Below are positions 17,560-26,541 of a stretch of 64,000 nucleotides of DNA, piece after piece. Source of the stretch: Burkholderiales bacterium (GTDB lineage Bacteria; Pseudomonadota; Gammaproteobacteria; Burkholderiales; Burkholderiaceae_E); the NCBI GenBank assembly GCA_027487815.1, contig JAIYCW010000017.1, positions 248,001 through 312,000 of the forward strand. Direction: 5' to 3'. Under the pieces are notes generated by a model. The model was not told where the DNA came from. It did no database searches and saw only the letters and a program-made list of their open reading frames with translations. The position numbers and the translations under genes are program-made. Positions within the stretch are counted from its first letter, which is position 1; each line of letters starts with the position of its first letter.

Positions 17560-18764
17560 TTGGCATCGTCCAGTGAATCTGTTGCAGCCGCAGCTTGGGC
17601 TTGCTGCGAGTCGCTAAGGCGCACCCCTCGGATTACATACAAAGCCCCCGCCCCTACCATCAGAGCGCTGCCCCAAAACATCACCCCCAAGCCCAATGCA
17701 CCACCCAAAGCCCCAAAGGCGGTGGGCAAAATGGTTTGCGAGCCTGCTACGAGGGTCAGCCGCAAGCCCACTGCTTCACCGATTCTGCCCGGTGGTGAGC
17801 GCTTATGCAGGATCGACAGGATCATTGGCTGGCACACGCCCAGGCCCAGACCCAGCACAAACGACAGGCCCACCATCGGCATGATGGTGGGGAAAAAGGG
17901 ATAAAGCGCATACACCGTGGTGGCAATTGCCATCGCGCCGAGAATCATCGGCCATTCGTTATAGCGCCGCACAATCCAGGGCATCGCCAAACGCACCAGA
18001 AAAGTGGCCGCTGCAAAACTGCCGAGCACCACCCCGATACTGGAGGCCGACAGGCCCAGACTCGCCCCATAAAGCGGCACCAAAAACTGATGCACATCCC
18101 ATGAAGAAGAGATGAGCGCAATCGCTATGTAAAGGCGCCGCAGCTCGGGATCCTTCAGCAAATCGAGCACCCGTTCGGGAGGGGCGTCGGGAGAGGGCCG
18201 CTCGCGAGGGGTATGCGGCAATCGCTTGGCAAAAGGAAAGCGCCAAAATCCGAGCGCTGCAAAGAGCGGGAACACGGCGAGCACCAGGAACACCGGCCGA
18301 TGCCCAATCGCGTCAATCAAAAAGCCCGCACCGGAAGGCCCGCAGAACCCTGAGATGGAAAAGCCCAGAGCCAGCAGGCTGAAGTTGAGCTTGCGCTGGG
18401 TCTCATCACCTTTCACATCAAGCTCACCTGCGGCCCGCTGCAGCCCCAAGTGCACCACCATAAATGCCAGCCCGAGGCACACACTGGCCAGATAAAACGC
18501 ACCAATATCCCAAGCCAAAAACGGCACCACCGTGCCGAAGGCCAACAGCAGCGCTCCGCCCACCAGGGGCCGGTGAATTCCCACCCGATCAATCCACTTG
18601 CCCGAGGACACCGACAGGGCCAGCGGCAGGAGGCTGTAAAACGACAGGATCAAGCCGATTGCAAATGTCGACGCTTGCAATTCAAGACCGCCAAGCGCAA
18701 TCGCCACCCGGCTTCCTGCAAACGCGATGTGGCACAGGATCGAATAGATCACCAGAGTGCGCAT
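17556..18764 (-). CDS. MFS transporter
   Basis: Major facilitator superfamily permease, about 402 residues with 12 predicted helices. SGKWIDRVGIHRPL after helix 2 is a degenerate motif A (GxxxDRxGRR type). The central loop contains TPRERPSPDAPPERV, and the C-terminus is a short Ala/Gln-rich tail. The start at 18764 has AAGGC upstream and suits the first helix. It overlaps the chromate subunit and follows alaS by 54 bases. Substrate unknown; efflux is a guess. Confidence 0.85.
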   Translation of the reverse strand: MRTLVIYSILCHIAFAGSRVAIALGGLELQASTFAIGLILSFYSLLPLALSVSSGKWIDRVGIHRPLVGGALLLAFGTVVPFLAWDIGAFYLASVCLGLAFMVVHLGLQRAAGELDVKGDETQRKLNFSLLALGFSISGFCGPSGAGFLIDAIGHRPVFLVLAVFPLFAALGFWRFPFAKRLPHTPRERPSPDAPPERVLDLLKDPELRRLYIAIALISSSWDVHQFLVPLYGASLGLSASSIGVVLGSFAAATFLVRLAMPWIVRRYNEWPMILGAMAIATTVYALYPFFPTIMPMVGLSFVLGLGLGVCQPMILSILHKRSPPGRIGEAVGLRLTLVAGSQTILPTAFGALGGALGLGVMFWGSALMVGAGALYVIRGVRLSDSQQAQAAAATDSLDDAK

Positions 18765-18818
18765 CGCTAGGCCTTGCCTTCCGATTGCACCGTGCGCCAA
18801 ATCTCGTCGGGTTTGATA

Positions 18819-21455
18819 CTAACCGGCCAGCCGCTCGCTCACCCAGGCTTGCACTGAGGCCAGGGCCTGTGGCAAAGCTGCCGGGTCAGTCCCACCGGCC
18901 ATGGCCATATCCGGCTTGCCGCCGCCTTTGCCACCCACCTGCTGGGCAACAAAATTCACCAGCTCGCCCGCCTTTACCTTGCCCACCACATCAGCGGTTA
19001 CGCCAGCCGCAAGCTGCACTTTGCCGGCTTCAACAGCGGCCAGTACGATCACTGCACTTTTGAGCTTTTGCTTGAGCTGATCCAGGGTTTCGCGCAACGC
19101 TTTGGCATCGGCACCTGGCAAGGCGACGGCCAAAAACTTGGTGGCTCCGAGGTCAATCGCCTGGCTCATCAACTCGTCGCCCTGCGAAGCGGCCAGGCGG
19201 GACTTCAAAGCCGCCAGTTCGCGCTCCAAGGCTTTGCTGCTCTCAATCAGCTGGGTGATGCGCTCAGGCACCTCTTGGGGAGCGCTGCGCAATCGGGCTG
19301 CCGCCGCCTGCAATTGCTGATCCTGCTCGCGCACCACGCGTAATGCATTGTCGCCGGTAACGGCTTCAAGCCGCCTCACACCGGCCGCCACACCACTTTC
19401 CGCCACAATCCTGAAGAGGCCAATATCGCCGGTGCGCGCTACATGAGTGCCACCGCACAGCTCGCGGCTGCTGCCAATATCCAGCACCCGTACGGCATCG
19501 CCATACTTCTCGCCAAACAACATCATTGCACCGGTTTTCTGGGCGCTGTCGATATCCATCACCCGGGCCTGCGTGGCGGTGTTAAGCAGGATTTCTGCAT
19601 TCACCATATCTTCCACCCGCTCAAGATCCGTGGGGCTCATCGGTGCTGAGTGCGCAAAGTCAAAGCGGGTGCGCTCGGCATTCACAAGCGAACCCTTTTG
19701 CTGCACATGAGTGCCCAGCACTTCACGCAAGGCCTTGTGCATGATGTGGGTCACGCTGTGATTGCGCATCGTGCGCGAGCGCGCCTGCACATCGACCCGC
19801 GCATCCAGGCTATCGCCCACCCGGATGCTGCCCTCGATCACCCGGCCCTGATGGCCATGCACATCGGCTTGAATTTTGATCGTGTCTTCGACGAGAAACC
19901 GGCTGGTGGCGTTGCGCAATTCACCAATATCACCGACTTGGCCGCCGCTTTCAGCGTAAAACGGCGTGGCATCCAGCACGACCACCGCATCATCACCTGC
20001 AGAGGCACTGTCCACAGGTGCGCCACCAACATAAACAGCAGTGATCTTCACCGCCTCCTGCGTGAGATGCTCATAACCCGAAAACTGGGTGGGCTCGCCC
20101 GAATAACTCAAGCCCTGAGCCATTTTGAATTTGCCAGCCGCGCGCGCCTGTTCGCGCTGACGCTGCATGGCCGCCTGAAACCCGGCTTCATCCACTGCAA
20201 CGCCACGCTCACGGCATACATCCGCAGTGAGATCCAATGGAAAGCCGTAGGTATCGTGCAGCTTGAACGCGGTTTCGCCATCGATGAGCTTGGCATTGTT
20301 CGCCAGGGCGGTTTCCAGAATTTCCATACCGTTGGCAATCGTCTGGAAAAAGCGCTCCTCTTCCACGCGCAACACCTCGGTGATGCGTACCAGATCACGC
20401 GCGAGCTCGGGATAGGCCAGGCCCATTTCCTCGGCCAGCGGCTTGACCAGGGTGTTAAAGAAAGGTTTGCGAGCTCCGAGTTTGTAGCCGTGGCGAATCG
20501 CCCGGCGCGCAATCCTGCGCAGCACATAACCGCGGCCTTCATTGCTTGGAATCACGCCATCGGCGATCACAAATGAGCAAGCGCGGATGTGATCAGCAAT
20601 CACCTTGAGCGAAGGCGATTGCGCATCAATTTCCGCGCCCGAAGCCCCGGCCTTGACCGCAGCCTGAGCGGCTGCCAGCAGGTTCTGAAAGAGATCAATC
20701 TCATAGTTTGAATGCACATGCTGCAGCACCGCCGCGATACGCTCCAGCCCCATCCCGGTGTCCACGCTGGGCTTGGGCAAGGGATGCATCACACCATCTT
20801 CGGTGCGGTTGAACTGCATGAAGACATTGTTCCAGATCTCGATGTAGCGATCCCCGTCCTGCTCGGGTGATCCGGGGGGGCCGCCCTGCACATCCGGGCC
20901 ATGATCAAAGAAGATCTCACTGCATGGCCCGCACGGCCCGGTGTCGCCCATCATCCAGAAGTTGTCCGATGCGTAATGCGCGCCTTTATTGTCGCCAATA
21001 CGCACAATGCGCTCAACCGGCACGCCCACAACATCGCGCCAGATATCAAACGCTTCGTCGTCTTCAGCATAAACCGTGACCCAAAGCTTCTCAGCAGGCA
21101 GTTTGAGCACGCCTGTGAGCAGCTCCCAGGCGTAGGTAATCGCATCGCGCTTGAAATAATCCCCGAAGCTGAAGTTGCCAAGCATCTCGAAAAAAGTGTG
21201 ATGCCGGGCGGTGTAGCCCACGTTTTCGAGGTCGTTATGTTTACCACCCGCGCGGATACATTTTTGCGAGGTGGTTGCACGCGAGTAGCTGCGTTTGTCG
21301 AAGCCCAAAAATACGTCTTTGAACTGATTCATTCCCGCATTGGTGAAGAGCAATGTGGGATCGTCACCCGGCACCACCGGGCTGGAGGCCACGATCTGGT
21401 GACCTTTGGATTCAAAGAATTTCAGGAAGGCCTGACGGATTTCTGCCGATTTCAT
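18819..21455 (-). CDS. alaS: Alanine-tRNA ligase
   Basis: Class II synthetase, about 878 residues, close to the E. coli length of 876. The start [19 protein letters not shown] matches the family; a second in-frame ATG three codons upstream (21464) is also possible. Motifs include [15 protein letters not shown] (motif 1 area), the editing-domain zinc ligands in [11 protein letters not shown], and CGGTHV. The C-terminal oligomerisation domain ends at a glycine-rich [12 protein letters not shown] region. Upstream bases 21465-21549 contain a GC-rich imperfect hairpin but no clear promoter. Confidence 0.98.
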   Translation of the reverse strand: MKSAEIRQAFLKFFESKGHQIVASSPVVPGDDPTLLFTNAGMNQFKDVFLGFDKRSYSRATTSQKCIRAGGKHNDLENVGYTARHHTFFEMLGNFSFGDYFKRDAITYAWELLTGVLKLPAEKLWVTVYAEDDEAFDIWRDVVGVPVERIVRIGDNKGAHYASDNFWMMGDTGPCGPCSEIFFDHGPDVQGGPPGSPEQDGDRYIEIWNNVFMQFNRTEDGVMHPLPKPSVDTGMGLERIAAVLQHVHSNYEIDLFQNLLAAAQAAVKAGASGAEIDAQSPSLKVIADHIRACSFVIADGVIPSNEGRGYVLRRIARRAIRHGYKLGARKPFFNTLVKPLAEEMGLAYPELARDLVRITEVLRVEEERFFQTIANGMEILETALANNAKLIDGETAFKLHDTYGFPLDLTADVCRERGVAVDEAGFQAAMQRQREQARAAGKFKMAQGLSYSGEPTQFSGYEHLTQEAVKITAVYVGGAPVDSASAGDDAVVVLDATPFYAESGGQVGDIGELRNATSRFLVEDTIKIQADVHGHQGRVIEGSIRVGDSLDARVDVQARSRTMRNHSVTHIMHKALREVLGTHVQQKGSLVNAERTRFDFAHSAPMSPTDLERVEDMVNAEILLNTATQARVMDIDSAQKTGAMMLFGEKYGDAVRVLDIGSSRELCGGTHVARTGDIGLFRIVAESGVAAGVRRLEAVTGDNALRVVREQDQQLQAAAARLRSAPQEVPERITQLIESSKALERELAALKSRLAASQGDELMSQAIDLGATKFLAVALPGADAKALRETLDQLKQKLKSAVIVLAAVEAGKVQLAAGVTADVVGKVKAGELVNFVAQQVGGKGGGKPDMAMAGGTDPAALPQALASVQAWVSERLAG

Positions 21456-21549
21456 GGGGCTCATTGGGAAGCTTGGGGATAACCCTCGATTGTACCGAAG
21501 GCCCTGACCCCAAGCGTCCTGCCCCCGGCCCGGCCGCCGGGAAGATAGA

Positions 21550-21924
21550 TCAGCGGCGCTGCGCGTCGTGCTTCTGGCGATTGATCTGGCGGCTTTGACG
21601 GTCTTGCGCACGCTCAATATTAAGGCGCTCGCGAGCCGAGAGAGAGCCGTCGGAGAGCGCACGATTTTCCATGCGATCAATGCGATTCTGTCCAGCATCC
21701 AGCCGGGCAGTTTCGCGGCGATTCAGTTGCCCCGATGCGATACCCTGATCAATGCGTTGCTCCTGACGAATCTCACGATTGTCAATCCGGGTCGCCCCCG
21801 GCAGTGCGGTTTGAGCCATGGCACTGGCACTCAAGGCCATGCCGAAGGCGGCGCGGGTGGTCCAGAGCAGGCTTGTGCGAACCAGGCTGGCTTCAGGCTT
21901 GCTGGGATTGAAGAAAAGGCTCAT
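21550..21924 (-). CDS. Small exported Arg/Gln-rich protein with duplicated motif
   Basis: A 124-residue protein. A hydrophobic segment at about residues 18-38 ending ASAMAQ looks like a signal peptide, so it is probably periplasmic. The mature part is very basic and has two tandem copies of a roughly 28-residue helix-turn-helix-like unit, [20 protein letters not shown] and [17 protein letters not shown], each with an (S/D)Gx(L) turn. The tail is [17 protein letters not shown] recall similar small proteins in Burkholderiales without assigned function. GGAG eight bases before the ATG supports the start. Confidence 0.78.
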   Translation of the reverse strand: MSLFFNPSKPEASLVRTSLLWTTRAAFGMALSASAMAQTALPGATRIDNREIRQEQRIDQGIASGQLNRRETARLDAGQNRIDRMENRALSDGSLSARERLNIERAQDRQSRQINRQKHDAQRR

Positions 21925-22058
21925 TGAGAAACTCCAGGTGTTGGGAAGGAGCCTTCAGTCTGGCTCGGGTACGCTCGTGCTGCTAGAGTGGCCCCTGTAA
22001 AGAATGTAAGCGGCAGTAACCGGATCAATCAGGCCAGCAGGAGCTCACACTGATCAGC

Positions 22059-23255
22059 ATGGGAACGATTTTCGAAAGCTTTTTAGGCAGCGCGGCCTGC
22101 GATACGCATTTCAGCGCTTCGGGATTCGTGGGCGCCATGCTGAAATTTGAGGCGGCGCTAGCGCAAGCGCAGGCGCAACGCGGCGAGATTTCTCAAGACG
22201 CGGCACTAGCCATCACCCGGGTGTGTGAACAAGCCCTGGAGCAAGGCTGGATTGATGCCCAGGAGATTGCGAAGGCCAGCAGCACCAGTGGATCAGTGGC
22301 CATCCCGATGGTTGCAGGCTTGAAGGACATCCTCGCGCAGCGCCACCCGAGCGCCGCGCCTTTCGCGCATCGCGGAGCTACAAGCCAGGATGTTATTGAT
22401 ACCGCGCTGGTGCTCGGCATTAAAGAGGTGGTGCAGTTGGTTATGCAGGATGTTCGGCTATGTGTGGCCAGCCTGCGCAGCCATGCAACGGCGCATTTGG
22501 ATACCCCGGTTCTGGCACGCACCCTGATGCAACCGGCCAGTGTAACGAGCGTCGGGATGAAATGCGCCCAATGGTTGTTGCCCTTGGAACGAAGTCTGGC
22601 CAGCCTTGATCAAATCGCGCCAAACGCATGGGTACTCCAACTCGCAGGCGCGGTGGGTACGCGAGCGCAATTGGGTCCGCAAGCCGATCAAATTGTAGCC
22701 CTCATGGCGAAGCAACTCGGGTTGGGAATTGCGAGCGGTTGGCATACCCAGCGCGATCATCTAGGCAGGCTTGCCGCAGAACTCGCCTTGGTCAGCGCCG
22801 CGCTTGCAAAGATTGGCGGCGATGTATTGTTGATGAGCCAGTTTGAAATAGGTGAAGTGGCTGAACCCCATGAGCCCGGGCGCGGCACATCATCGGCCAT
22901 GCCTCACAAGCAAAACCCTGTGGCCTCAATCGCGGCACAAGCGGCGCATTTACAAGTGGCAGGCATTATGAGCACCCTGAGTCTTGCGATGGTGCATCCC
23001 CTGGAGCGGGCCGCAGGACAGTGGCAAGCCGAACTAGTAGCTTGGCCCAGATTGCTGGCTGCGGTGCACGCCTCCAGCTCGGCGATGGCCGGAATGCTTC
23101 CAGGCCTGGTGATCAAACGCGAACGTATGGCCGAAAACATTGCAGCGCTCGCAAATCAGGTGGATGATCAAACAGCGAGGGATTGGTTTGATCCCCAGCT
23201 TGCCCAAGTCGCGGGCCATGAAGCGGCGAAGATGCTGGCAATGGGCAACACCTGA
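22059..23255 (+). CDS. pcaB: 3-carboxy-cis,cis-muconate cycloisomerase-like protein (PcaB family)
   Basis: Member of the fumarase/aspartase/adenylosuccinate lyase superfamily, 398 residues. Visible: SSTSGSVAIPMVAGL and HRGATSQDVIDTALVL (active-site histidine region), and the superfamily signature GRGTSSAMPHKQNPVAS at about residues 274-290. The arrangement fits PcaB, which converts carboxymuconate in the protocatechuate branch of the beta-ketoadipate pathway. No other pca genes are in the window, so adenylosuccinate lyase-like or other lyase activity cannot be excluded. An AGGAG about 15 bases before the ATG is slightly far. Confidence 0.75.
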   Translation: MGTIFESFLGSAACDTHFSASGFVGAMLKFEAALAQAQAQRGEISQDAALAITRVCEQALEQGWIDAQEIAKASSTSGSVAIPMVAGLKDILAQRHPSAAPFAHRGATSQDVIDTALVLGIKEVVQLVMQDVRLCVASLRSHATAHLDTPVLARTLMQPASVTSVGMKCAQWLLPLERSLASLDQIAPNAWVLQLAGAVGTRAQLGPQADQIVALMAKQLGLGIASGWHTQRDHLGRLAAELALVSAALAKIGGDVLLMSQFEIGEVAEPHEPGRGTSSAMPHKQNPVASIAAQAAHLQVAGIMSTLSLAMVHPLERAAGQWQAELVAWPRLLAAVHASSSAMAGMLPGLVIKRERMAENIAALANQVDDQTARDWFDPQLAQVAGHEAAKMLAMGNT

Positions 23256-23304
23256 TGACTAGCCCAGGCCCGTATTGAGTTCAGCCTGAGTTGAGCACCC
23301 CCTC

Positions 23305-25365
23305 ATGAAGCGATTGGCCGCCCTTAAACCTTCACTGTTGATGGTGCTGCTGGCCACTCTTTTCGCCGGTCTCATAGCGATTGTGCTGTGGCTCTCCCGG
23401 GCCTATGAGCAACAAGCACTTCAGACCGCCCAGGAGCAACAAACCAGGCAAGCGGTCCAGGCCTTGCGCACTCATCTGAGTGAAACAGAGATGGGACTGC
23501 AACTTGCAGCCCAGCGCGGCTCATGGCTGGAAAATCGCGAGGGCTTTGTTGATACCGCAAAACAATTTATCGCTGCTGACGCAGCCATAGTCCGCATGGA
23601 GCTGCGACATGGGAATGGATCCCTGATTCAGGCGGTTGATGCCGGGCCACCGCGTCCAGCCCTGCCCCCGGAAGCACGTCTGCGTCAAAACTTCGAAACC
23701 TCGGTAGCGTTGCGCTCCGCTATCGAGTTTGACCGGCCGGTGTATTCGCGCCCCTATTACGTGCAGCTGAGTCCCGATGGCGGATTTGAGCTTATCGAGC
23801 TGCTCGTGCCGCTGCGCAACGACCCTGGCGAGAACGAAAAATCCCAAGCTGCTGCACTGGCCGTAGTGTTTCCCATGCCCCGTCTACTGGCAACGCAACT
23901 GCCCGCCAATTTCCTGTCACGCTATGAGATTAGCGCAACGGAAGCAGATGGCACCCTGATTGCACGCGCCGGGGCAGCCGTTCGCGGAGAATCCTTCGTC
24001 ACAAGCGCAGCGCCGCTTGATCTGCCTGGTGCCTCTTTGATTATTCGAGCACGCAGTGCCCAGCAGGCCCTGGCCTGGGTACCCAGCGTGTTGACAGCAA
24101 GCCTGGTGTTGCTCGCTCTGGCGCTGATCATTTGTGTGCAGCTGCTCTGGCGCCACCTGCGATTGCGCCTGGCCACCGAGGTGGCGCTGCGTGAACAACA
24201 CGCTTTTCGCAAGGCCATGGAAGACTCCCTGGTGACTGGCCTGCGCGCACGCGACCTGCGAGGCACGACTACCTATGTCAACCCCGCCTTTTGCGCGATG
24301 ACCGGTTACACCGAAAACGAACTCCTGGGACGCAGCCCACCGATGCCCTACTGGATTGCCGAGCGAATCGATGAGCATGAACGCCGCACGGCGCAGATCC
24401 TGGCCGGACAGGTCACTCGGGAGGGCTACGAGTCGGAGTTTCAGCGCAAGAATGGCGAACGTTTTAACGTACTGATTTTCGAGGCGCCTTTGATTGACGG
24501 GTCGGGTCAACACACCGGCTGGATGAGCTCAGTGGTGGATGTGTCAGAAACCCGCCGCATCGAAGCGATCAACCGTAAACAATTTGAGCAGTTGCAAACC
24601 AACACCCGCCTGTCCATGCTGGGCGAAATGGCCACGGCCATGTCTCATGAGCTGAATCAACCGCTCGGAGCCATCACAAGCTACGCCGCGGCCTGCGAAA
24701 ATCTACTTGCCCAACAACAACTTGGCCCCTTGCAAGGCGCCCTCTCGGCGATCCGCCAACAAAGCGAACGCGCCGGGCAGGTCATTCGCAGTGTGCAGGC
24801 CTTTGTCAAACATCGTGAGGTTGAGCGCATGAGCGTGGAGCTCGATCGAATGATCGAACGGCTATTGCCCCTGATCCAGCTGCAGGTGCGCCGTGTGCAG
24901 GCCCGGCTCGAACTTGACCTGCAGCCCGTGACCATACTGGGAGACGAGACCTTGCTTGAGCAGGTGCTCCTCAACCTGACCCGTAACGCAATCGATGCAA
25001 TGCAAGCGGTGGACCCGGTTCGGCGTGTTTTGCGAATTGAATTGCGCGAGATTGTCAGCGCCATTGATTCCACTTCTGGAGCTGCCGAGCTCAGTGTCCT
25101 GGATCAGGGCCAGGGCATCAGTGCGGAACATGAAGCCAAACTCTTCTCGCCCTTTTTCAGCACCAAAGCGGCCGGCCTTGGCGTTGGGCTGTCCTTTTGC
25201 CGGTCTGTCATGGAACGACTGGGCGGCCAGATCGCCTATGCCAGCCGCAGCGGCGGCGGATCATGTTTCGTGATGACCTTTCCCCTGACCAAACCGGCGC
25301 CCCTCGCGGCAACGCGCACAAACCTGTCTCAGCCCCAGCATGAATCCATTGGTTTTCCTGATTGA
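23305..25365 (+). CDS. DctS-like membrane sensor histidine kinase
   Basis: A 686-residue sensor kinase. Helix 1 (about 10-30) and helix 2 (about 258-281) enclose a roughly 225-residue periplasmic sensing domain. A PAS domain follows (about 300-415), then the phosphoacceptor helix with TAMSHELNQPLGAIT (His448), and an HATPase domain with NLTRNAIDAM, DQGQGIS, FSTKAAGLGVGLSF. The SHELNQPL box is typical of the DctB/DctS/FixL class. It overlaps the response regulator gene by 26 bases. The nearby tctBA genes suggest it senses a carboxylate, by analogy with DctS/DctR of Rhodobacter; that is inference. Confidence 0.9.
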   Translation: MKRLAALKPSLLMVLLATLFAGLIAIVLWLSRAYEQQALQTAQEQQTRQAVQALRTHLSETEMGLQLAAQRGSWLENREGFVDTAKQFIAADAAIVRMELRHGNGSLIQAVDAGPPRPALPPEARLRQNFETSVALRSAIEFDRPVYSRPYYVQLSPDGGFELIELLVPLRNDPGENEKSQAAALAVVFPMPRLLATQLPANFLSRYEISATEADGTLIARAGAAVRGESFVTSAAPLDLPGASLIIRARSAQQALAWVPSVLTASLVLLALALIICVQLLWRHLRLRLATEVALREQHAFRKAMEDSLVTGLRARDLRGTTTYVNPAFCAMTGYTENELLGRSPPMPYWIAERIDEHERRTAQILAGQVTREGYESEFQRKNGERFNVLIFEAPLIDGSGQHTGWMSSVVDVSETRRIEAINRKQFEQLQTNTRLSMLGEMATAMSHELNQPLGAITSYAAACENLLAQQQLGPLQGALSAIRQQSERAGQVIRSVQAFVKHREVERMSVELDRMIERLLPLIQLQVRRVQARLELDLQPVTILGDETLLEQVLLNLTRNAIDAMQAVDPVRRVLRIELREIVSAIDSTSGAAELSVLDQGQGISAEHEAKLFSPFFSTKAAGLGVGLSFCRSVMERLGGQIAYASRSGGGSCFVMTFPLTKPAPLAATRTNLSQPQHESIGFPD

Positions 25366-25978
25366 AGATGATCCGGCGCTGCGCGATGCGCTAGCGCTCC
25401 TGCTGCTTTCGCGCGGCCTGGGTTGTCAGAGCTTTGATAGCGCTGAAGCCTTTCTCGCTAGCTTGGCGACGCATCCCGAGTGGTTCGAGCAGGCCGCTTG
25501 TGCAGTGATGGATGTGCGTATGCAACGAGTCTCCGGCATTGAGGCGTTTGCCCGGATCAATGCCAGTTTTCCCGGGCACGCACTGGCAGTAATTTTTCTG
25601 ACCGGACATGGCGACATTGGCATGGCGGTACAAGCGCTCAAAGATGGTGCATTCGATTTCCTCGAGAAACCGCTCAATGACAATCGATTGGTCGATCGGG
25701 TGGAGCAAGCCCTCGTGACATCTCAACGCAGGATCGAGCAGCAATCCCGGCAACGTGATATCACACAGCGTGTCACCCGGCTATCGACCCGAGAGCGCGA
25801 AGTGATGGAATTGATAGTAGCGGGCAAGCTCAATAAGGTTGTAGCCGGCGAGCTCGGCATTAGCATGCGAACAGTTGAGGTGCACAGGGCCAGTGTGTTT
25901 GAAAAGATGCAGGTGCGCAGCGCGGTGGAGCTCGCCAATCTGCTTGGGCGCGATGCCACCCAGGCCAAAGATGCCTGA
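25340..25978 (+). CDS. FixJ/NarL-type response regulator (DctR-like)
   Basis: 212 residues. The receiver domain has EDDPALRDAL acidic pocket, phospho-acceptor Asp58 in VMDVRM, TGHGDIGMAV and the conserved lysine in LEKPLND. The C-terminal LuxR-type helix-turn-helix is at about residues 148-200 (STREREVMELIVAGK, SMRTVEVHRASVFEKM). The gene starts inside the kinase gene, so the pair is co-translated. The likely target is the tctBA operon 77 bases downstream, from position; no binding site is identifiable with confidence. Confidence 0.9.
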   Translation: MNPLVFLIEDDPALRDALALLLLSRGLGCQSFDSAEAFLASLATHPEWFEQAACAVMDVRMQRVSGIEAFARINASFPGHALAVIFLTGHGDIGMAVQALKDGAFDFLEKPLNDNRLVDRVEQALVTSQRRIEQQSRQRDITQRVTRLSTREREVMELIVAGKLNKVVAGELGISMRTVEVHRASVFEKMQVRSAVELANLLGRDATQAKDA

Positions 25979-26055
25979 GGCTGTGGATTTCCCGCATTGG
26001 TGCTTTGGACGAGGTGGGCTATCCTTGCGGGATAAGTAAACCATAGGAGGAGTGC

Positions 26056-26517
26056 ATGCAAGTGCGCAACCAACGCGACTTCTGGTCCGGCATCATGTTT
26101 GGCGGGATCGGCTTGTTGTTCATGATTCTTTCGCGTCAGTACACCTTGGGCACCGCAGCCAAGATGGGCCCGGGGTACTTCCCCACCATGCTTGGCGGCT
26201 TGTTGTTAGCGCTGGGCTTGCTTGTGGCCATTGCCGCTTTGCGCAAGGGCTCTGCGGAAACCAAACTTTCTGCGATCGGCTGGCGCGAAATCGTTTTGGT
26301 GCTGCTTGGCGTAATTCTTTTTGCCGCACTACTGCCGCAACTTGGCATGGTGATCGCACTGATCGTGCTTTTGCTGGTTGCCGCACTTGCCAGTCATGAA
26401 TTCAAGCTGCGTGACACGCTGATTTCAATCGTGGTGCTTGGCGCCTTGTCCTACGTCGTGTTCGTCTGGGGTCTGGAACTGCAGTTTCCGGTCTGGCCCA
26501 AGTTTCTGACAAAATAA
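26056..26517 (+). CDS. tctB: Tripartite tricarboxylate transporter small subunit TctB
   Basis: Small membrane subunit of a TTT-family carboxylate importer, 153 residues with four predicted helices. The first helix region (DFWSGIMFGGIGLLFMILS) and the AAKMGPGYFPTMLGG motif are hallmark TctB. An AGGAGG about 7-12 bases before the ATG at 26056 is a strong ribosome site. The 77-base leader after the response regulator contains an inverted repeat (TCCCGCA at 25990-25996 with TGCGGGA at 26026-26032) that could be a leader hairpin or binding site. tctA follows 24 bases later. Confidence 0.93.
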   Translation: MQVRNQRDFWSGIMFGGIGLLFMILSRQYTLGTAAKMGPGYFPTMLGGLLLALGLLVAIAALRKGSAETKLSAIGWREIVLVLLGVILFAALLPQLGMVIALIVLLLVAALASHEFKLRDTLISIVVLGALSYVVFVWGLELQFPVWPKFLTK

Positions 26518-26541
26518 TTCCAGTCTCAGGGAACCCCCTTC

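Noticed and set aside
16939-17904. 321-codon plus-strand frame over the chrA and MFS genes
   Set aside because: Its product is rich in His/Gln/Arg/Pro, typical of a GC-rich reverse-strand shadow; the minus strand encodes membrane proteins with clear signatures.
19650-20576. 308-codon plus-strand frame inside alaS
   Set aside because: Fully antisense to conserved alanyl-tRNA synthetase sequence; no domain or start signal.
21515-21545. GC-rich palindromic stretch downstream of the small periplasmic gene as a terminator
   Set aside because: Short stem (about 5 bp) and no T-tract on either strand.
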